Shown: in pieces, positions 11,042-20,541 of the stretch
Layout: the number at the start of each line of letters is the position of its first letter
Position numbering within the stretch: the first letter of the stretch is position 1
Source: Azorinus chamasolen
Lineage: Eukaryota > Mollusca > Bivalvia > Cardiida > Solecurtidae
Direction of reading: 5' to 3'
Length of the DNA: 64,000 nt
NCBI GenBank assembly: GCA_963576725.1
Contig: OY755252.1
Location: 54,380,431-54,444,430 of the forward strand
Made by a program: the position numbers and the translations under genes
The notes under the pieces: generated by a model
Told to the model about the DNA's origin: nothing
The model's database searches: none
The model's input: only the letters and a program-made list of their open reading frames with translations

Positions 11042-11250
11042 CAGTAGAACCTGTCCTAAGCGGTCACTTAATCAGGCGTTGAAAATAGGAGTCTTAAGAC
11101 AGGTGGTTGCTTAATACAGGGCAAGGGTAATACAGACAGCTCCTCTAGGAGCTGTCCTCATTAGTTTTTACCTGCATTAAGCAACCCTCTGCCTTACAGA
11201 CTCATAATTAGCCTATTCTTAGTAGGCGGTTTAAAAGACAGGTTCTACTG
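11042..11250 (+). mobile_element. P-C MITE (209 bp, TA target)
   Basis: The best-preserved P-C copy: CAGTAGAACCTGTCCTAAGC at the left, GACAGGTTCTACTG at the right, TA at 11040-11041 and 11251-11252. Both hairpin arms hold a TTAA (TTGCTTAATACAGG, CTGCATTAAGCAACC). It ends 60 bp before the cGLR-like coding exon. Confidence 0.85.
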
Positions 11251-11344
11251 TATTCTAAGAATAACAATCTAACGGCATGATTATGTACAGTGCATGTGTG
11301 CTATTTTTAGATCCCACTGGTTTCCCAATAACGATCATTCTATA

Positions 11345-12730
11345 ATGGGTCTCGCACTGTCAAGACAAGCCTCTCGGTACAGACATCCAACAAAGTTAAA
11401 TGGATACTCTTTGGATAGTTTATCAAGGTACATCCACCGTTATGTTCAGAAAGATACAAATACGGTACCGTTTCAAGTACAATGTGTAGTCTGGTACAAT
11501 GATTTCTACAACTGGGCGGCGAGTTTGTTTTGGCGGATATTCTACAATAACCACTCCCAGGCAGTAGAATGGGCTGAGATCGTGGGAAGCTACAGTGAGA
11601 TCTCGTGTGTACATGGCTCTGACGTTGATATGTTGACTTGTCGTGGTGCAGTATACGCTGATGAAAATGATATATTCCCAGGAGATTTATTCGGTTTGCT
11701 AGTTGTAACTGATGACGAGAGAATACCACCCGGATGCTGCTGGTTGCGTAGGTTTAGGAATAAATGTGAAGTGTTTGTACCCAAGGATCGGTATTTCGAA
11801 TGCGAGGCTGATGGTGAGGTAGACGGACACACTCATTATCCTTGTCACAACAACATGGACAAAATCGTTTGCTATCGTGGCGCTGTCGTGAAGGGTCCAG
11901 AAAATAATGACTATTTTTCCAGCAAAATTTTCTCAAGATACCACGGAAAGAAAGGATTGACTGAATTTAAATTGATCAATCTGTTTCTACCTCAGTGGGA
12001 CTCTCACGGACCTACGTTCACTCAAACCTACTTCGGTTTCTTCACCGTTGACGTGGCACTGTGTTTACGGTGCTTTGATGGATGGCCGGATTCTGCGAGT
12101 GACTGGGCAACACGAACACGTCCGTTTGGATGGCCATTACAGACACTGATTGACGATATTGTGCGCTCTGGCTTTGATGTCGTAGCAATACCATCGAAAA
12201 TAACCGAAGGGGAAACTGCAGATTTAGAGTGGAGGATATCGTTTCGAATTGCAGAGACAAAACTTATCAAGTCATTCAACGAAACACAAAGAACATGTTT
12301 CCTTATACTTAAAATTCTAGTGAAACAAGTCATGGAACCGATGTTCCCGGATCTCGATCTGATTTCAACATATACAATGAAGACACTTATGTTTTGGATA
12401 GTGGAGAGGACTAATCCAGATTGCTGGAACGAAGACAATCTCCTTGGTTGCCTGCAGTTATGTTTTGACAAACTCTATGAATGGCTTCGTGACGGCTATT
12501 GTCCCAGCTATTTCATACCGACATACAATTTGTTCAGGACAAAATTGATTACTATGGAAGAAGTGCAGTTCCAAGAAAGACTTCAATCCGAACTAGAGAA
12601 AGGATGGGTGATCATTTTAGAGTGTGAATATTTCAGCAAACTTAGAGAAGTATGGGTACGTACAAAATGTACAGAAGAGGATTTCATCAACCTGATCAAA
12701 GAGAAACTGAAACACGGGGCTTACAACTGA
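11345..12730 (+). CDS. Mab-21 / cGAS-like receptor (cGLR)-type nucleotidyltransferase, gene 1
   Basis: 461 residues in one open exon. An upstream in-frame Met at 11294 is discounted, because TGTGCTATTTTTAG ending at 11310 looks like a splice acceptor also present in gene 2, and the Met at 11345 matches gene 2. The start MGLALSR fits the N-myristoylation rule (Gly2, Ser6, basic residue 7). NTase features: G81-S82 (GSYSE), the acidic pair D93/D95 in GSDVDML, and a third acid D236 in TVDVALCLRC; so the metal-binding triad of active cGLRs appears intact. The Mab-21 C-terminal half follows: EWRISF (295-300), QRTCFLILK (315-323), STYTMKTLMFW (341-351), PSYFIPTYNLF (387-397). In the family, cGLRs sense foreign nucleic acid and make cyclic or linear dinucleotides for STING; whether this one does is unproven, and a non-immune Mab-21 role is possible. 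Paralogue at 18266. Confidence 0.88.
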   Translation: MGLALSRQASRYRHPTKLNGYSLDSLSRYIHRYVQKDTNTVPFQVQCVVWYNDFYNWAASLFWRIFYNNHSQAVEWAEIVGSYSEISCVHGSDVDMLTCRGAVYADENDIFPGDLFGLLVVTDDERIPPGCCWLRRFRNKCEVFVPKDRYFECEADGEVDGHTHYPCHNNMDKIVCYRGAVVKGPENNDYFSSKIFSRYHGKKGLTEFKLINLFLPQWDSHGPTFTQTYFGFFTVDVALCLRCFDGWPDSASDWATRTRPFGWPLQTLIDDIVRSGFDVVAIPSKITEGETADLEWRISFRIAETKLIKSFNETQRTCFLILKILVKQVMEPMFPDLDLISTYTMKTLMFWIVERTNPDCWNEDNLLGCLQLCFDKLYEWLRDGYCPSYFIPTYNLFRTKLITMEEVQFQERLQSELEKGWVIILECEYFSKLREVWVRTKCTEEDFINLIKEKLKHGAYN

Positions 12731-12823
12731 ACACGTGACTTAATCCACATTAAGACACGTGGTTTTAAGTCACGGATTTCAGTTGTAAGTCACGTGTTCA
12801 GTTTTAAGCGACGTGTTTCAGAT
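12731..12823 (+). repeat. CACGTGACTTAA-type repeats directly after gene 1
   Basis: Directly after the stop codon come several diverged units containing CACGTGACTTAA, ACACGTGGTTTTAAGTCACG and GTAAGTCACGTGTTCAG. The last codons (GGGGCTTACAACTGA) look like a mutated unit. The same units follow gene 2, so they pre-date the duplication or spread with it. They contain E-box-like CACGTG sites; a regulatory role is speculation. Confidence 0.7.
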
Positions 12824-13059
12824 TAATTAACAAAAACCAACACGGCGTCTCATCCAGGTTTAAACCACATGCATTTTAAACTCTGACCATGGTGGTTAGT
12901 TGTTGTTGTTGGAAGAGATAAAGTGGAGCCTATGAGGTAAAGCTGCACACATCAGATCTAGTACTGTATAAACTCCGCGAACTGTTTATTGCGTTTTTGT
13001 TTATCATTATTCACAGTCTGGTGCTTAATCCAATGAGTAGTTGTTAAGAAATGATGAAT

Positions 13060-13360
13060 ATACGACTATTAATAAACTGTTTATAATGTCAATATGAACA
13101 AAGATTTTTAGCAAAAACTGTATAAACACATCTATGATCTATGTTATTACATAAGCAAACAGAACAGACCTAGATCACACGCCTCCTGTAGGAACCGTCG
13201 AATGAGGGTCTGCTCTGTTTGCTAATGGAGTAATATAGGCCTAATTCGGCAGTTTCTGCTTTGGCAATATATATATATATATGTGTTAATATGCCCTTTT
13301 AAAATAGTTTAATATTCATGACGTCATCATTTCTAGCATGAATATTCATGGAATAGACGG
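13060..13360. mobile_element. T-A MITE, long-palindrome form
   Basis: Both halves resemble the left part of T-A: TTTATAATGTCAATATGAACA at the left and the complement TGTTAATATGCCCTTTTAAAA at the right, around the hairpin at 13153-13225. The right end ATTCATGGAATAGACGG is followed by TTAA at 13361-13364. The left boundary is uncertain. Confidence 0.6.
13071..13076 (+). terminator. Candidate poly(A) signal AATAAA for gene 1
   Basis: First AATAAA downstream of the stop (about 340 nt). It lies at the edge of a MITE, so it may be coincidental. Confidence 0.3.
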
Positions 13361-13497
13361 TTAACCCAGTTACCCCGAATAGTCCAACATTGAAAGTGGT
13401 TGGAACAATATCGTTTTATTGTTTAAACTCTCTGCAATGGGGAATTGAAATATTTACCAATATCGTATACCAAGATCAAAAGGGACCTGCAGAAGGG

Positions 13498-13611
13498 ACC
13501 CTTTACTCCATAGCATAAGCAAACAGAGCAGACCCTGATCAGGCAGCTCCTACAGGAACCATCTGATCTGGTTCTACTCTGTTTGCAAAGACGTAGACGT
13601 GGAGTAAATGG
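13498..13611 (+). mobile_element. T-A MITE, short form
   Basis: CCCTTTACTCCATAGC at the left and GTGGAGTAAATGG plus TTAA (13612-13615) at the right enclose little more than the hairpin (13505-13590). This may be a deletion derivative. Confidence 0.65.
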
Positions 13612-13814
13612 TTAATAGATGAGGGACATTATCTAGTCCCCCACACACATACATGTATACGGATTCTATCGTTGAAAAGGTTGACCATTCTATTTTGAAA
13701 TGATAAGCGTTCAAATGGTTAACAATAATTGAATTATGTTGATTTCTACATGCAAATAATCAATATATAAATTAAATTACAAGTGTTTAGTTATTTATTT
13801 TCACCAGAAACACC

Positions 13815-14046
13815 ACACGCACGCACGCACACGTGCGTACACGCGAACATAATTAAACACACAATAAATCCACACACAAACATACGCCACACACAAAACA
13901 CACATTCTCTCTCTCTCTATCTATCTCTCTTTCTCTCTCTCTGTCTCTATCTCTGTCTCTCTCTCTTCTCTGTGTGTGTCTCTCTGTCTGTCTCTCTATC
14001 TCGCTCTTGCTCTCTCACACATATGCATACACACGCACGCACGCAT
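13815..14046. repeat. Simple-sequence tract: CA, CT and CACG repeats
   Basis: ACGCACGCACGC, CACACA, then a CTCTCTGT-rich block and again ACACGCACGCACGC. Low complexity; the overlapping open frame is not a gene. Confidence 0.9.
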
Positions 14047-14429
14047 ACAAGTGCTCTTGTAATATTAACTCGTAGGTTGTCTGAAAAATATATAGTCTCA
14101 AATATATACAATAGTTTCAACATGGTTGATTATTGGTGTTTTAAGGTCTAAATATTAGCTTCGTTTCTCAAACATTTGCCCATCGTATGTAAAGAGGTAT
14201 CTAACAACGTTTCTGATACAGTAACAATTCCGGTCTTTAATCATTTCCTTCATATTAACGTTTATTGCAACAGAGTAGACCCAGATCAGGACCTGGTCTG
14301 TTAGCTTATGTCATTATAATAGACCTGACTCTACAGTCTCAAACAGTACCGAAAACAAGTATGTGCAATGATGCCGTTATGCAATTTCTCAGTGAAGATA
14401 CAAATGTAATATTTAAAACAAAAAGGAAT

Positions 14430-14610
14430 TCAGATATTATATAAATATTTGAATAGCCCTGATCTAATATTTCGACCGCTACGGGCCTTTTTTCAAAGAT
14501 TATCATGTCATGATAATCTTTTAAAAAAGACCCGTAGTGGGCTCGTAGTGGTCGAAATATTAGATCAGAGCTATTCAAGTATTTATATAAAATTTCTGTT
14601 ATTATACTCT
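14430..14610. repeat. Foldback element with CTACGGGCC/GACCCGTAG centre
   Basis: Inverted arms TATAAATATTTGAATAGC...GATCTAATATTTCGACC and GGTCGAAATATTAGATCAG...CTATTCAAGTATTTATA; the inner loop is ATTATCATGTCATGATAAT. No clear terminal duplication. Overlapping frames on both strands are palindrome artefacts. Confidence 0.65.
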
Positions 14611-14619
14611 TCTCATTTT

Positions 14620-15325
14620 TCGTATAAACCAACTAATACCAACAGTTGTACACATATTTATATTCTGAATATAATGCTTGCGGTCCATTTCCCCCACGGA
14701 ATATATGTATTCAGCTATATATTACTGAATATGAATACTTTTAAATCCTTAGAAACTCGCGGACTTTTCAATATACGGAAAACTGCAGAAATGTTCGGAG
14801 AAGTTCTGAATCGACTTAAGAACAACGCTTAGAATATTAAAATAGACGTTCAAATCAAAAGCTTACTCATTAGGTCAGCCCAAATTTAAAACAAAACGCG
14901 AAAGAAAATGTCTAATGTGTATCATGATGTTATTATTTCCTATATGAATATGCAATACGTTTAAGACTGATGACAACACTTAGCACTGAGAATGAACCAG
15001 ACCGTGCTCAAGGACTTGAGAATGAGCCAGAGCGTGCTTAGTTAAGAATGATTTTTATACTCAGCTGAGCACAGTTTTTATACATGTAGGCACCAAATCG
15101 TGAGTCAAACTCAAGCATGAGCAACCTTGCGTCTGAGATCGTGCTCAGTGAAATGGTGTAGGCCCTGGGCCTGGTTCTTATCTTTTTCATAAGTACAATA
15201 TGGTCAGCTACTTTGTTAGACTCGAAGTAAGTTGCTATGGTGATGAACAAACACGATGACAACAGACATATAATAACAGTCTACGCAACTGGCATCGTAA
15301 AGGATATACTCATTTTAAGTATATA
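14620..15325. other. Gene-free stretch with a GAGAATGA-containing repeat
   Basis: GAATGAACCAGACCGTGCTC and GAATGAGCCAGAGCGTGCT are a 30-bp direct repeat at about 14992-15043. The theme (TTGAGAATG, CTCAAG, TGAGATC) resembles 53590-53830. Nothing coding is recognised. Confidence 0.35.
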
Positions 15326-15484
15326 ATAATCTGTCTTAAGCGGCAAAAGAAAAGAGGTAAAATTAAGGGTCTGTAAGGCAGGCGGTAGCTTAATGCAGGC
15401 TAAACGTTTGCCTTGCATTAAGCGACCACCTGCTTTTATGGCACCTACGTTCAATGAATGGATATTCTAGGACAGGTTCCACTG
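15326..15484 (+). mobile_element. P-C MITE (about 160 bp)
   Basis: CTGTCTTAAGCGGC at the left, hairpin around AGGCAGGCGGTAGCTTAATGCAGG, right end GGACAGGTTCCACTG followed by TA (15485-15486). Left CAGT end lost. Confidence 0.65.
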
Positions 15485-15486
15485 TA

Positions 15487-16517
15487 AATCATTTTAATCA
15501 ATTGTTTCTATTAAGGCATTTACTCATTCTGAAATTTTGCCAGACACCTTGTCTATTACCGACGAATGTTGTGCGCTCTCTGTGTGCGTGCGTACGTGCG
15601 AACGTGTGTCTACTTTAAACAGATGTTGTACTGAAATACTGTGACTCATGACATGATACCACACCCAGTCTCATTATAAACATACACCGGGCTGACAGCA
15701 CAGGTGCCATACGCGTGACCGTTTCATAAATACACCTGAAAAACATATTCAAATACGTTTAGAAGTCATACTTTAGCAGAAAAAGATGTTTTGAAAAATA
15801 AATTCGTTAATATAATACTATGTTAAGGTGTGTAACTAAATGGTCTAAAATGGCAGAAAAATTGCACCAACTATACATTCCACGTCTTGTTACGACGTCA
15901 CTAGCCGCTCGATTTCAATCAAATATGATTCATTACACGCAGAAATGCCCAGTCTTAGAATTACATGAATCCCTCATATGATCATATCTGGTTCTACACT
16001 GTTGCCTATCTCCTTTTTAAGGGACACTGGACACTAATGGATTAAAACATGTTGTAGTTTAATGCAAGACTAGCCTTATGCAGAAAGCTCCCATAGAATA
16101 TATCTGCATAACCTCTGTACTGCATTAATCATTACGTAGACGCCTATGATAATTTATTAAGGGATCGAACAGTGGGTTCCTACTAGAAGTGAAATTATAA
16201 TGAGTGTCAATGACCGCTCGCCCAGATCAAACATAAGGTCTGTAAGATTCGGTGAGTTATTTGGGTCTACAATACAGCACTTTTCTAAAGGAACCTTTAA
16301 TTTAGCGATTTACTTCCTTGTATTAATATATTTTGTTCATTTGTATTATGTGTTATTGAATATCGTCTGTACGAGCTATATTCATTTGAATCAATGCCTT
16401 TGTTGAATTCTCAACCAATTAAGAATACCATAGTCAATAAGCGCATAGCACACTGGTACCCATCTGTTATACATGTGTGACTTTGTAGATATAAATATAG
16501 ATCTGACTTTGTAGATA
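15487..16517. other. Gene-free stretch; P-C remnant at about 16045-16180
   Basis: No exon recognised. A weak P-C remnant (GTAGTTTAATGCAAGAC, CAGAAAGCTCCCATAG, CTGCATTAATCATTACG, GGTTCCTACT) is visible. The 68-codon frame at 16200 has no family resemblance. Confidence 0.35.
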
Positions 16518-16519
16518 TA

Positions 16520-16723
16520 CAGTAAAACATCTCTATAACGACCACTAAATTACATCAAGTATTTTGTGTTAAAGGCAGGTGGATGCTTAAAGCAAGGTGA
16601 AAGTAAAACAGAACGCTCCTATGGGAGCGTTCTGTTTTACTTTCACCTTGCTTTAAGCAATCACCTGCCCAAAATGCCAACTAATTAAGATAATTTAGTG
16701 GTCGTTATAGAGAGGTTTTACTG
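16520..16723 (+). mobile_element. P-C MITE, CAGTAAAACATCTCT variant (204 bp)
   Basis: CAGTAAAACATCTCTATAACG and CGTTATAGAGAGGTTTTACTG are the ends; TA at 16518-16519 with the right copy changed to AA. The centre is a perfect hairpin (AAAACAGAACGCTCCTATGG...). A close copy is at 58349. Confidence 0.8.
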
Positions 16724-16728
16724 AACGG

Positions 16729-16922
16729 TCAAACCTCGATTATTCAAACACTTTTAAATACTTATCATTATCGATCTTTTTACAGGTGGCAGCTTAATGC
16801 AGGTTGAAGGTCATACAGTCTTGGAGCTTTCTGTATGACTTCCATCCTGCATTAAACAGCCACCTTCATGAAAGAGTATTTTTTTTCTATATTCTAAAAT
16901 TCGAATCATCCAGGGCTCACTG
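16729..16922 (+). mobile_element. P-C MITE, AACCTCGATTATTC variant
   Basis: CAAACCTCGATTATTCAAAC at the left and CGAATCATCCAGGGCTCACTG then TA (16923-16924) at the right, with a GGTGGCAGCTTAATGCAGG hairpin. It directly abuts the preceding element. Confidence 0.65.
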
Positions 16923-17053
16923 TAATATTCTATGAGATGTAAAATAATTCAAATAATTAACCCATAAACACATGTGACCCAGTATATGGGATATATGCAA
17001 ACAGTGTAGACCCAGATCCGAGTGCCATGATGGAGTCTTCTGATCAGGGTTTG

Positions 17054-17452
17054 CAGTCTGAACCGGACGTTACAATTAACATCAGTGTCGTTCTTTCAGA
17101 CAGGTAGCAGCTTAACGCAGGCTGTAAGTCATGCAGAAAGCTTCTTTCATCCTGCATTAACCCATTACCTCATAGGCTATTTTTAGATACAACCTCTTTG
17201 AATAAATCTACCGAAAAGGAGCATTAACTAGAGAAAAGGAAAATTTTAGAATTTTATAGTTTGAAACCATTGTGATAAATAGAGCATTTGCTCCTATAGG
17301 AGAAAATGCTCTATTTATCACAATGGTTTCATAAAGTAACTTTTACAGAGTCGTCAAAAGTCGTCAATAAGAGGGAATGGTTTAAGCAGCCACCTGCCTA
17401 AGCAGACCTAAACTGTTCTTAGATAAACTTCCGTTTTAGAGGGGTTCTGCTG
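17054..17452 (+). mobile_element. P-C MITE split by a T-D insertion
   Basis: Left half begins CAGTCTGAACCGGACG and runs to CATCCTGCATTAA at 17160; right half resumes TTAAGCAGCCACCTGCC at 17382 and ends GGGGTTCTGCTG plus TA (17453-17454). Removing 17161-17381 and one TTAA rejoins the usual P-C hairpin arm. Confidence 0.75.
17161..17381 (+). mobile_element. T-D MITE nested in a P-C MITE
   Basis: Starts CCCATTACCTCATAGG, ends GAGGGAATGG plus T, with TTAA at 17157-17160 and 17382-17385. Central hairpin GATAAATAGAGCATTTGCTCC near 17275-17330. Confidence 0.9.
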
Positions 17453-17539
17453 TATATTTCTTTTGCAGGATTCATCTGTCATGAAGCGCGGATGGGTTTT
17501 AAATTCTAATTTTGGATGAGATTATCTCGAATATAATAT

Positions 17540-17720
17540 GTTTTTCACGCCTTTGCCAACTGAGTAGACCATCTTGCATCCTAATAATACAATATAGATA
17601 GGAGTGTACAGTTTCTGTCATGGCCAACCATTCACGCGCACATTAAGGTGTTATTATACCAATTACTCTAATTTATATCCATGATGTCATTATGTACATG
17701 AATATTCACGGGGTGAAGGG
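17540..17720 (-). mobile_element. T-A MITE fragment
   Basis: Right end TGAATATTCACGGGGTGAAGGG followed by TTAA at 17721-17724. The sequence after that TTAA (GCAATCACCTCC) is again a P-C arm, suggesting a second use of a P-C TTAA as a landing site. Left boundary unclear. Confidence 0.55.
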
Positions 17721-17877
17721 TTAAGCAATCACCTCCTCAAATAGATCTAAATTCTTCTTAGTTAAAATGGTTGTTCTGTATAAGGCTTTTATTGTGTATC
17801 GTGTTCAAAGCGTCAGTAATTTATGACATTAGTTTCATTGTGTAAATCGTTCATCAAATGTAGCGCAACAGATAAAG

Positions 17878-18003
17878 GTGCGTCCTCAAATACCGAAATT
17901 GCCCTTTCTCCATTAAACCCTATATTGTGGTCACACCATAGGGATTGGCGGATAAATAAAGGAGTTATTCCTGAAAATGTTTGAATTTACATATCTTATC
18001 TGG
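17878..18003 (+). mobile_element. H foldback, shortened
   Basis: Contains TTAAACCCTATATTGTGGTCAC and CATAGGGATTGGCGG, then GGAGTTATTCCTGAAAATG and CATCTTATCTGG-like sequence shared with 20062-20240. Confidence 0.55.
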
Positions 18004-18265
18004 TCACCTGTGATCAAATGGTAAAAAGTGCCAGTGTGAATTACACGTATACCGAAAATTCTACATGTAATTTTAAAATTAAGATAACTGAAAGGAACAA
18101 ACATGCCACTGATTTTATTATTAATTATTATTTATTATCATGCCACCATGTAGCAGAAGGCAAGTGTCCAAATTGCTCTAGAAACAAAACAAACGTTGCA
18201 TGTGTCTAATTTTAGATCATACTGGTTTCCCAACGAAAAGTATTGAAACTTAAATTACTTTTATA

Positions 18266-19645
18266 ATGGGGATCGTGCAGTCAAGACATGCTCCGTGTTA
18301 TAGACACCCGGCAGAATTAGATATACAATCACGGGAACAATTGTCTAGATATATCCTCCGATATGTTCAGAAAGCTACCAATACTGTGCCATTTCAGATA
18401 AAATGTGTAATTTGGTACAACAACTTCTATAACTGGGCGGCGAAATGTTTTTGGCGGGTTTTCTACAATGACTTGTCCGAGAAGATGGACTGGGCAGATG
18501 TCGTGGGAAGCTACAGTGAAAATTCCTGTATAAATGGCTCTGACGTTGATTTGTTGGGTTGCCGTGGTACGGTCTTTGCCACAGAGGAGGGTATATTCCC
18601 AACAAGTCTATATGGTTTTCTAGTTGTGACTGATGACGATAGAATACCACCCGGCTGCTGCTGGTTGCGAAGGTTCAGGAATAAATGTGAAACATTGGTG
18701 CCCAAGGATCGGTATTTCGAATGCGAGGCTACTGGTGAGGTTGACGGTCACACTCACTTTCCTTATCATAACAACATGGACAAAATTGTGTGCTATCGTG
18801 GAGCTGCCGTGAAGGGTCCAGAAAATAATGACTATTTTTCCAGCAAAATTTTCTCAAGATATCACGGAAAAAAAGGATTGACTGAATTTAAATTGATAAA
18901 TCTGTTTCTACCTCAGTGGGACTCTCACGGACCTGCGTTCACTCAAACCTACTTCGGTTTCTTCACCGTTGACGTGGCACTGTGTTTACGGTGCTTTGAT
19001 GGATGGCCGGATTCTGCGAGTGACTGGGCAACACGACCACGTCCATTTGAATGGCCATTACAGACACTGATTGACGATATTGTGCGCTCTGGCTTTGATG
19101 TCGTAGCAATACCATCGAAAATAACCGAAGGGGAAACTGCAGATTTAGAGTGGAGGATGTCGTTTCGAATTGCAGAGACAAAACTTATCAAGTCATTCAA
19201 CGAAACACAAAGAACATGTTTCCTTATACTCAAAATTCTGGTGAAACAAGTCATGGAACCGATGTTCCCGGATCTTGATCTGATTTCAACATATACAATG
19301 AAGACACTTATGTTTTGGATAGTGGAGAGGACTAATCCAGATTGCTGGAACGAAGACAATCTCCTTGGTTGCCTGCAGTTATGTTTTTACAAACTCTGTG
19401 AATGGCTTCGCGACGGCTGTTGTCCCAGCTATTTCATACCGACATACAATTTGTTCAGGACAAAATTGATTGTCATGGACGAAGTTGGGTTCCGAGAAAG
19501 ACTTCAAACAGAGCTAGAGAAAGGATGGGTGATCTTGTTAGAGTGTGAATATTTCAGTAAACTTAGAAAGGTCTGGATAAAGACAAACTGTACCGAAGAG
19601 GATTTCATCAACCTGATCAAAGAGAAACTGAAATGCGTGACTTAA
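18266..19645 (+). CDS. Mab-21 / cGAS-like receptor (cGLR)-type nucleotidyltransferase, gene 2
   Basis: 459 residues, one exon; stops before and the shared acceptor (TGTCTAATTTTAG, ending 18215) place the start at 18266. The start MGIVQSR keeps Gly2, Ser6 and Arg7, the N-myristoylation pattern, although residues 3-5 all differ from gene 1. GSYSE (81-85), D93/D95 in GSDVDLL and D236 in TVDVALCLRC give an apparently intact catalytic triad; the Mab-21 C-terminal half is as in gene 1. By hand alignment the proteins differ at about 52 of the first 181 residues, only 7 of residues 182-400, and about 10 of the next 56. The near-identical block is also near-identical at silent sites, so gene conversion is likely. 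The stop TAA arises within a CACGTGACTTAA-type unit. Same strand as gene 1, about 5.5 kb downstream. A ligand-diversified immune sensor pair is the favoured, unproven reading. Confidence 0.88.
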   Translation: MGIVQSRHAPCYRHPAELDIQSREQLSRYILRYVQKATNTVPFQIKCVIWYNNFYNWAAKCFWRVFYNDLSEKMDWADVVGSYSENSCINGSDVDLLGCRGTVFATEEGIFPTSLYGFLVVTDDDRIPPGCCWLRRFRNKCETLVPKDRYFECEATGEVDGHTHFPYHNNMDKIVCYRGAAVKGPENNDYFSSKIFSRYHGKKGLTEFKLINLFLPQWDSHGPAFTQTYFGFFTVDVALCLRCFDGWPDSASDWATRPRPFEWPLQTLIDDIVRSGFDVVAIPSKITEGETADLEWRMSFRIAETKLIKSFNETQRTCFLILKILVKQVMEPMFPDLDLISTYTMKTLMFWIVERTNPDCWNEDNLLGCLQLCFYKLCEWLRDGCCPSYFIPTYNLFRTKLIVMDEVGFRERLQTELEKGWVILLECEYFSKLRKVWIKTNCTEEDFINLIKEKLKCVT

Positions 19646-19715
19646 AACTGATTACGTGACTTAAACCCAAACCATGTGACTTAAAACCAAAATATGTGAC
19701 CTAAAACTGAACACA
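19630..19715 (+). repeat. CGTGACTTAAAAC repeats at the 3' end of gene 2
   Basis: Four to five units of about 17-19 bp (GCGTGACTTAAAACTG, TACGTGACTTAAACCC, CATGTGACTTAAAACC, TATGTGACCTAAAACTG). The first unit overlaps the last codons and supplies the stop codon. Confidence 0.75.
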
Positions 19716-19784
19716 GTACCGATAAAAACACAGCATCTCTTTCGGGTCCAAAGGTTTTGAAACTCTGATTATGGGTTATTTTAA

Positions 19785-20005
19785 CCCATTACCTCATAGG
19801 CTATTTTAGATCCATCCGCTTTAAAAAAAATCTACCGAAAAGGAGCATTAACTAGAGAAAGGGGAAATTTTAGAATTTTTTAGTTTGAAACCATTGTAAT
19901 AAATAGAGCATTTGCTCCTATAGGAGAAAATGCTCTATCTATCACAATGGTTTCACAAAGTGACTTTTACAGAGACGTCAAAAGTCGTCAATATGAAGGA
20001 ATGGG
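19785..20005 (+). mobile_element. T-D MITE (221 bp)
   Basis: TTAA at 19781-19784; the right copy is TTGA (20006-20009). Its start is about 140 bp after the gene 2 stop, so the AATAAA at 19898-19903, the first after gene 2, is MITE-derived. Confidence 0.85.
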
Positions 20006-20061
20006 TTGAACACAGAAACAACTACCGGTAGTTTAGAAATGGTACAGACTACAGATAAATG

Positions 20062-20445
20062 GGCCCACCCAAATACTAACATCGTCATTTCTCCACCAAT
20101 TTCCTATACTATTTCCACTCTTCAGAATCGGCTCTTCGAGACTGTTCTAAAGTGTGGTCACAGTATAGGGGTTGGTGGAGAAAATAAGGAGCTATTGTTG
20201 ACAATGTTTGGATTTACGCATCTTATCTGGATATCTTGGGTAGCTTAGCATTCGAAACTCATATGATTTGTAAATATGTAGTGGACAAACTATATTCAGA
20301 CGTCCAGATATGATGCGTAAATTAAAACATTTTCAGTAATAACTTTTTTTTAATTCTCCACCAAACTCTATGCTGTAGGCACTCTATAGAATCGTCTCAA
20401 ACATAGGCTTTGGTGGAGAAATGACGATTTTAGTACGGACCTTTA
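20062..20445. mobile_element. Two H foldbacks, head to head
   Basis: Copy one (about 20062-20240) has TTTCTCCACCAA...GGTTGGTGGAGAAAAT and GGATTTACGCATCTTATCTGG; copy two (about 20280-20445) is inverted (CCAGATATGATGCGTAAATT, CTCCACCAAACTCTATG, GGCTTTGGTGGAGAAATGACG). Confidence 0.6.
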
Positions 20446-20541
20446 TCTGTTTGTATAATATTAGGGCGTTTTGGGTGGAATATCGTCTCATCAAGATCCA
20501 AACAGTTTGGCGCCCCGATCTGTAGTTTCTCCAAAGTTTTA

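Noticed and set aside
11294..11344. Upstream Met extending cGLR-type gene 1 by 17 residues
   Set aside because: A likely splice acceptor lies inside it and the extension has no counterpart in gene 2, whereas the Met at 11345 does.
13783..14151. 122-codon frame rich in Ser, Leu and His
   Set aside because: Covers CA/CT simple repeats; no family resemblance.
15038..15262. 74-codon minus-strand frame
   Set aside because: Overlaps a repeat resembling 53590-53830 and has no domain; start context and splice signals are absent.
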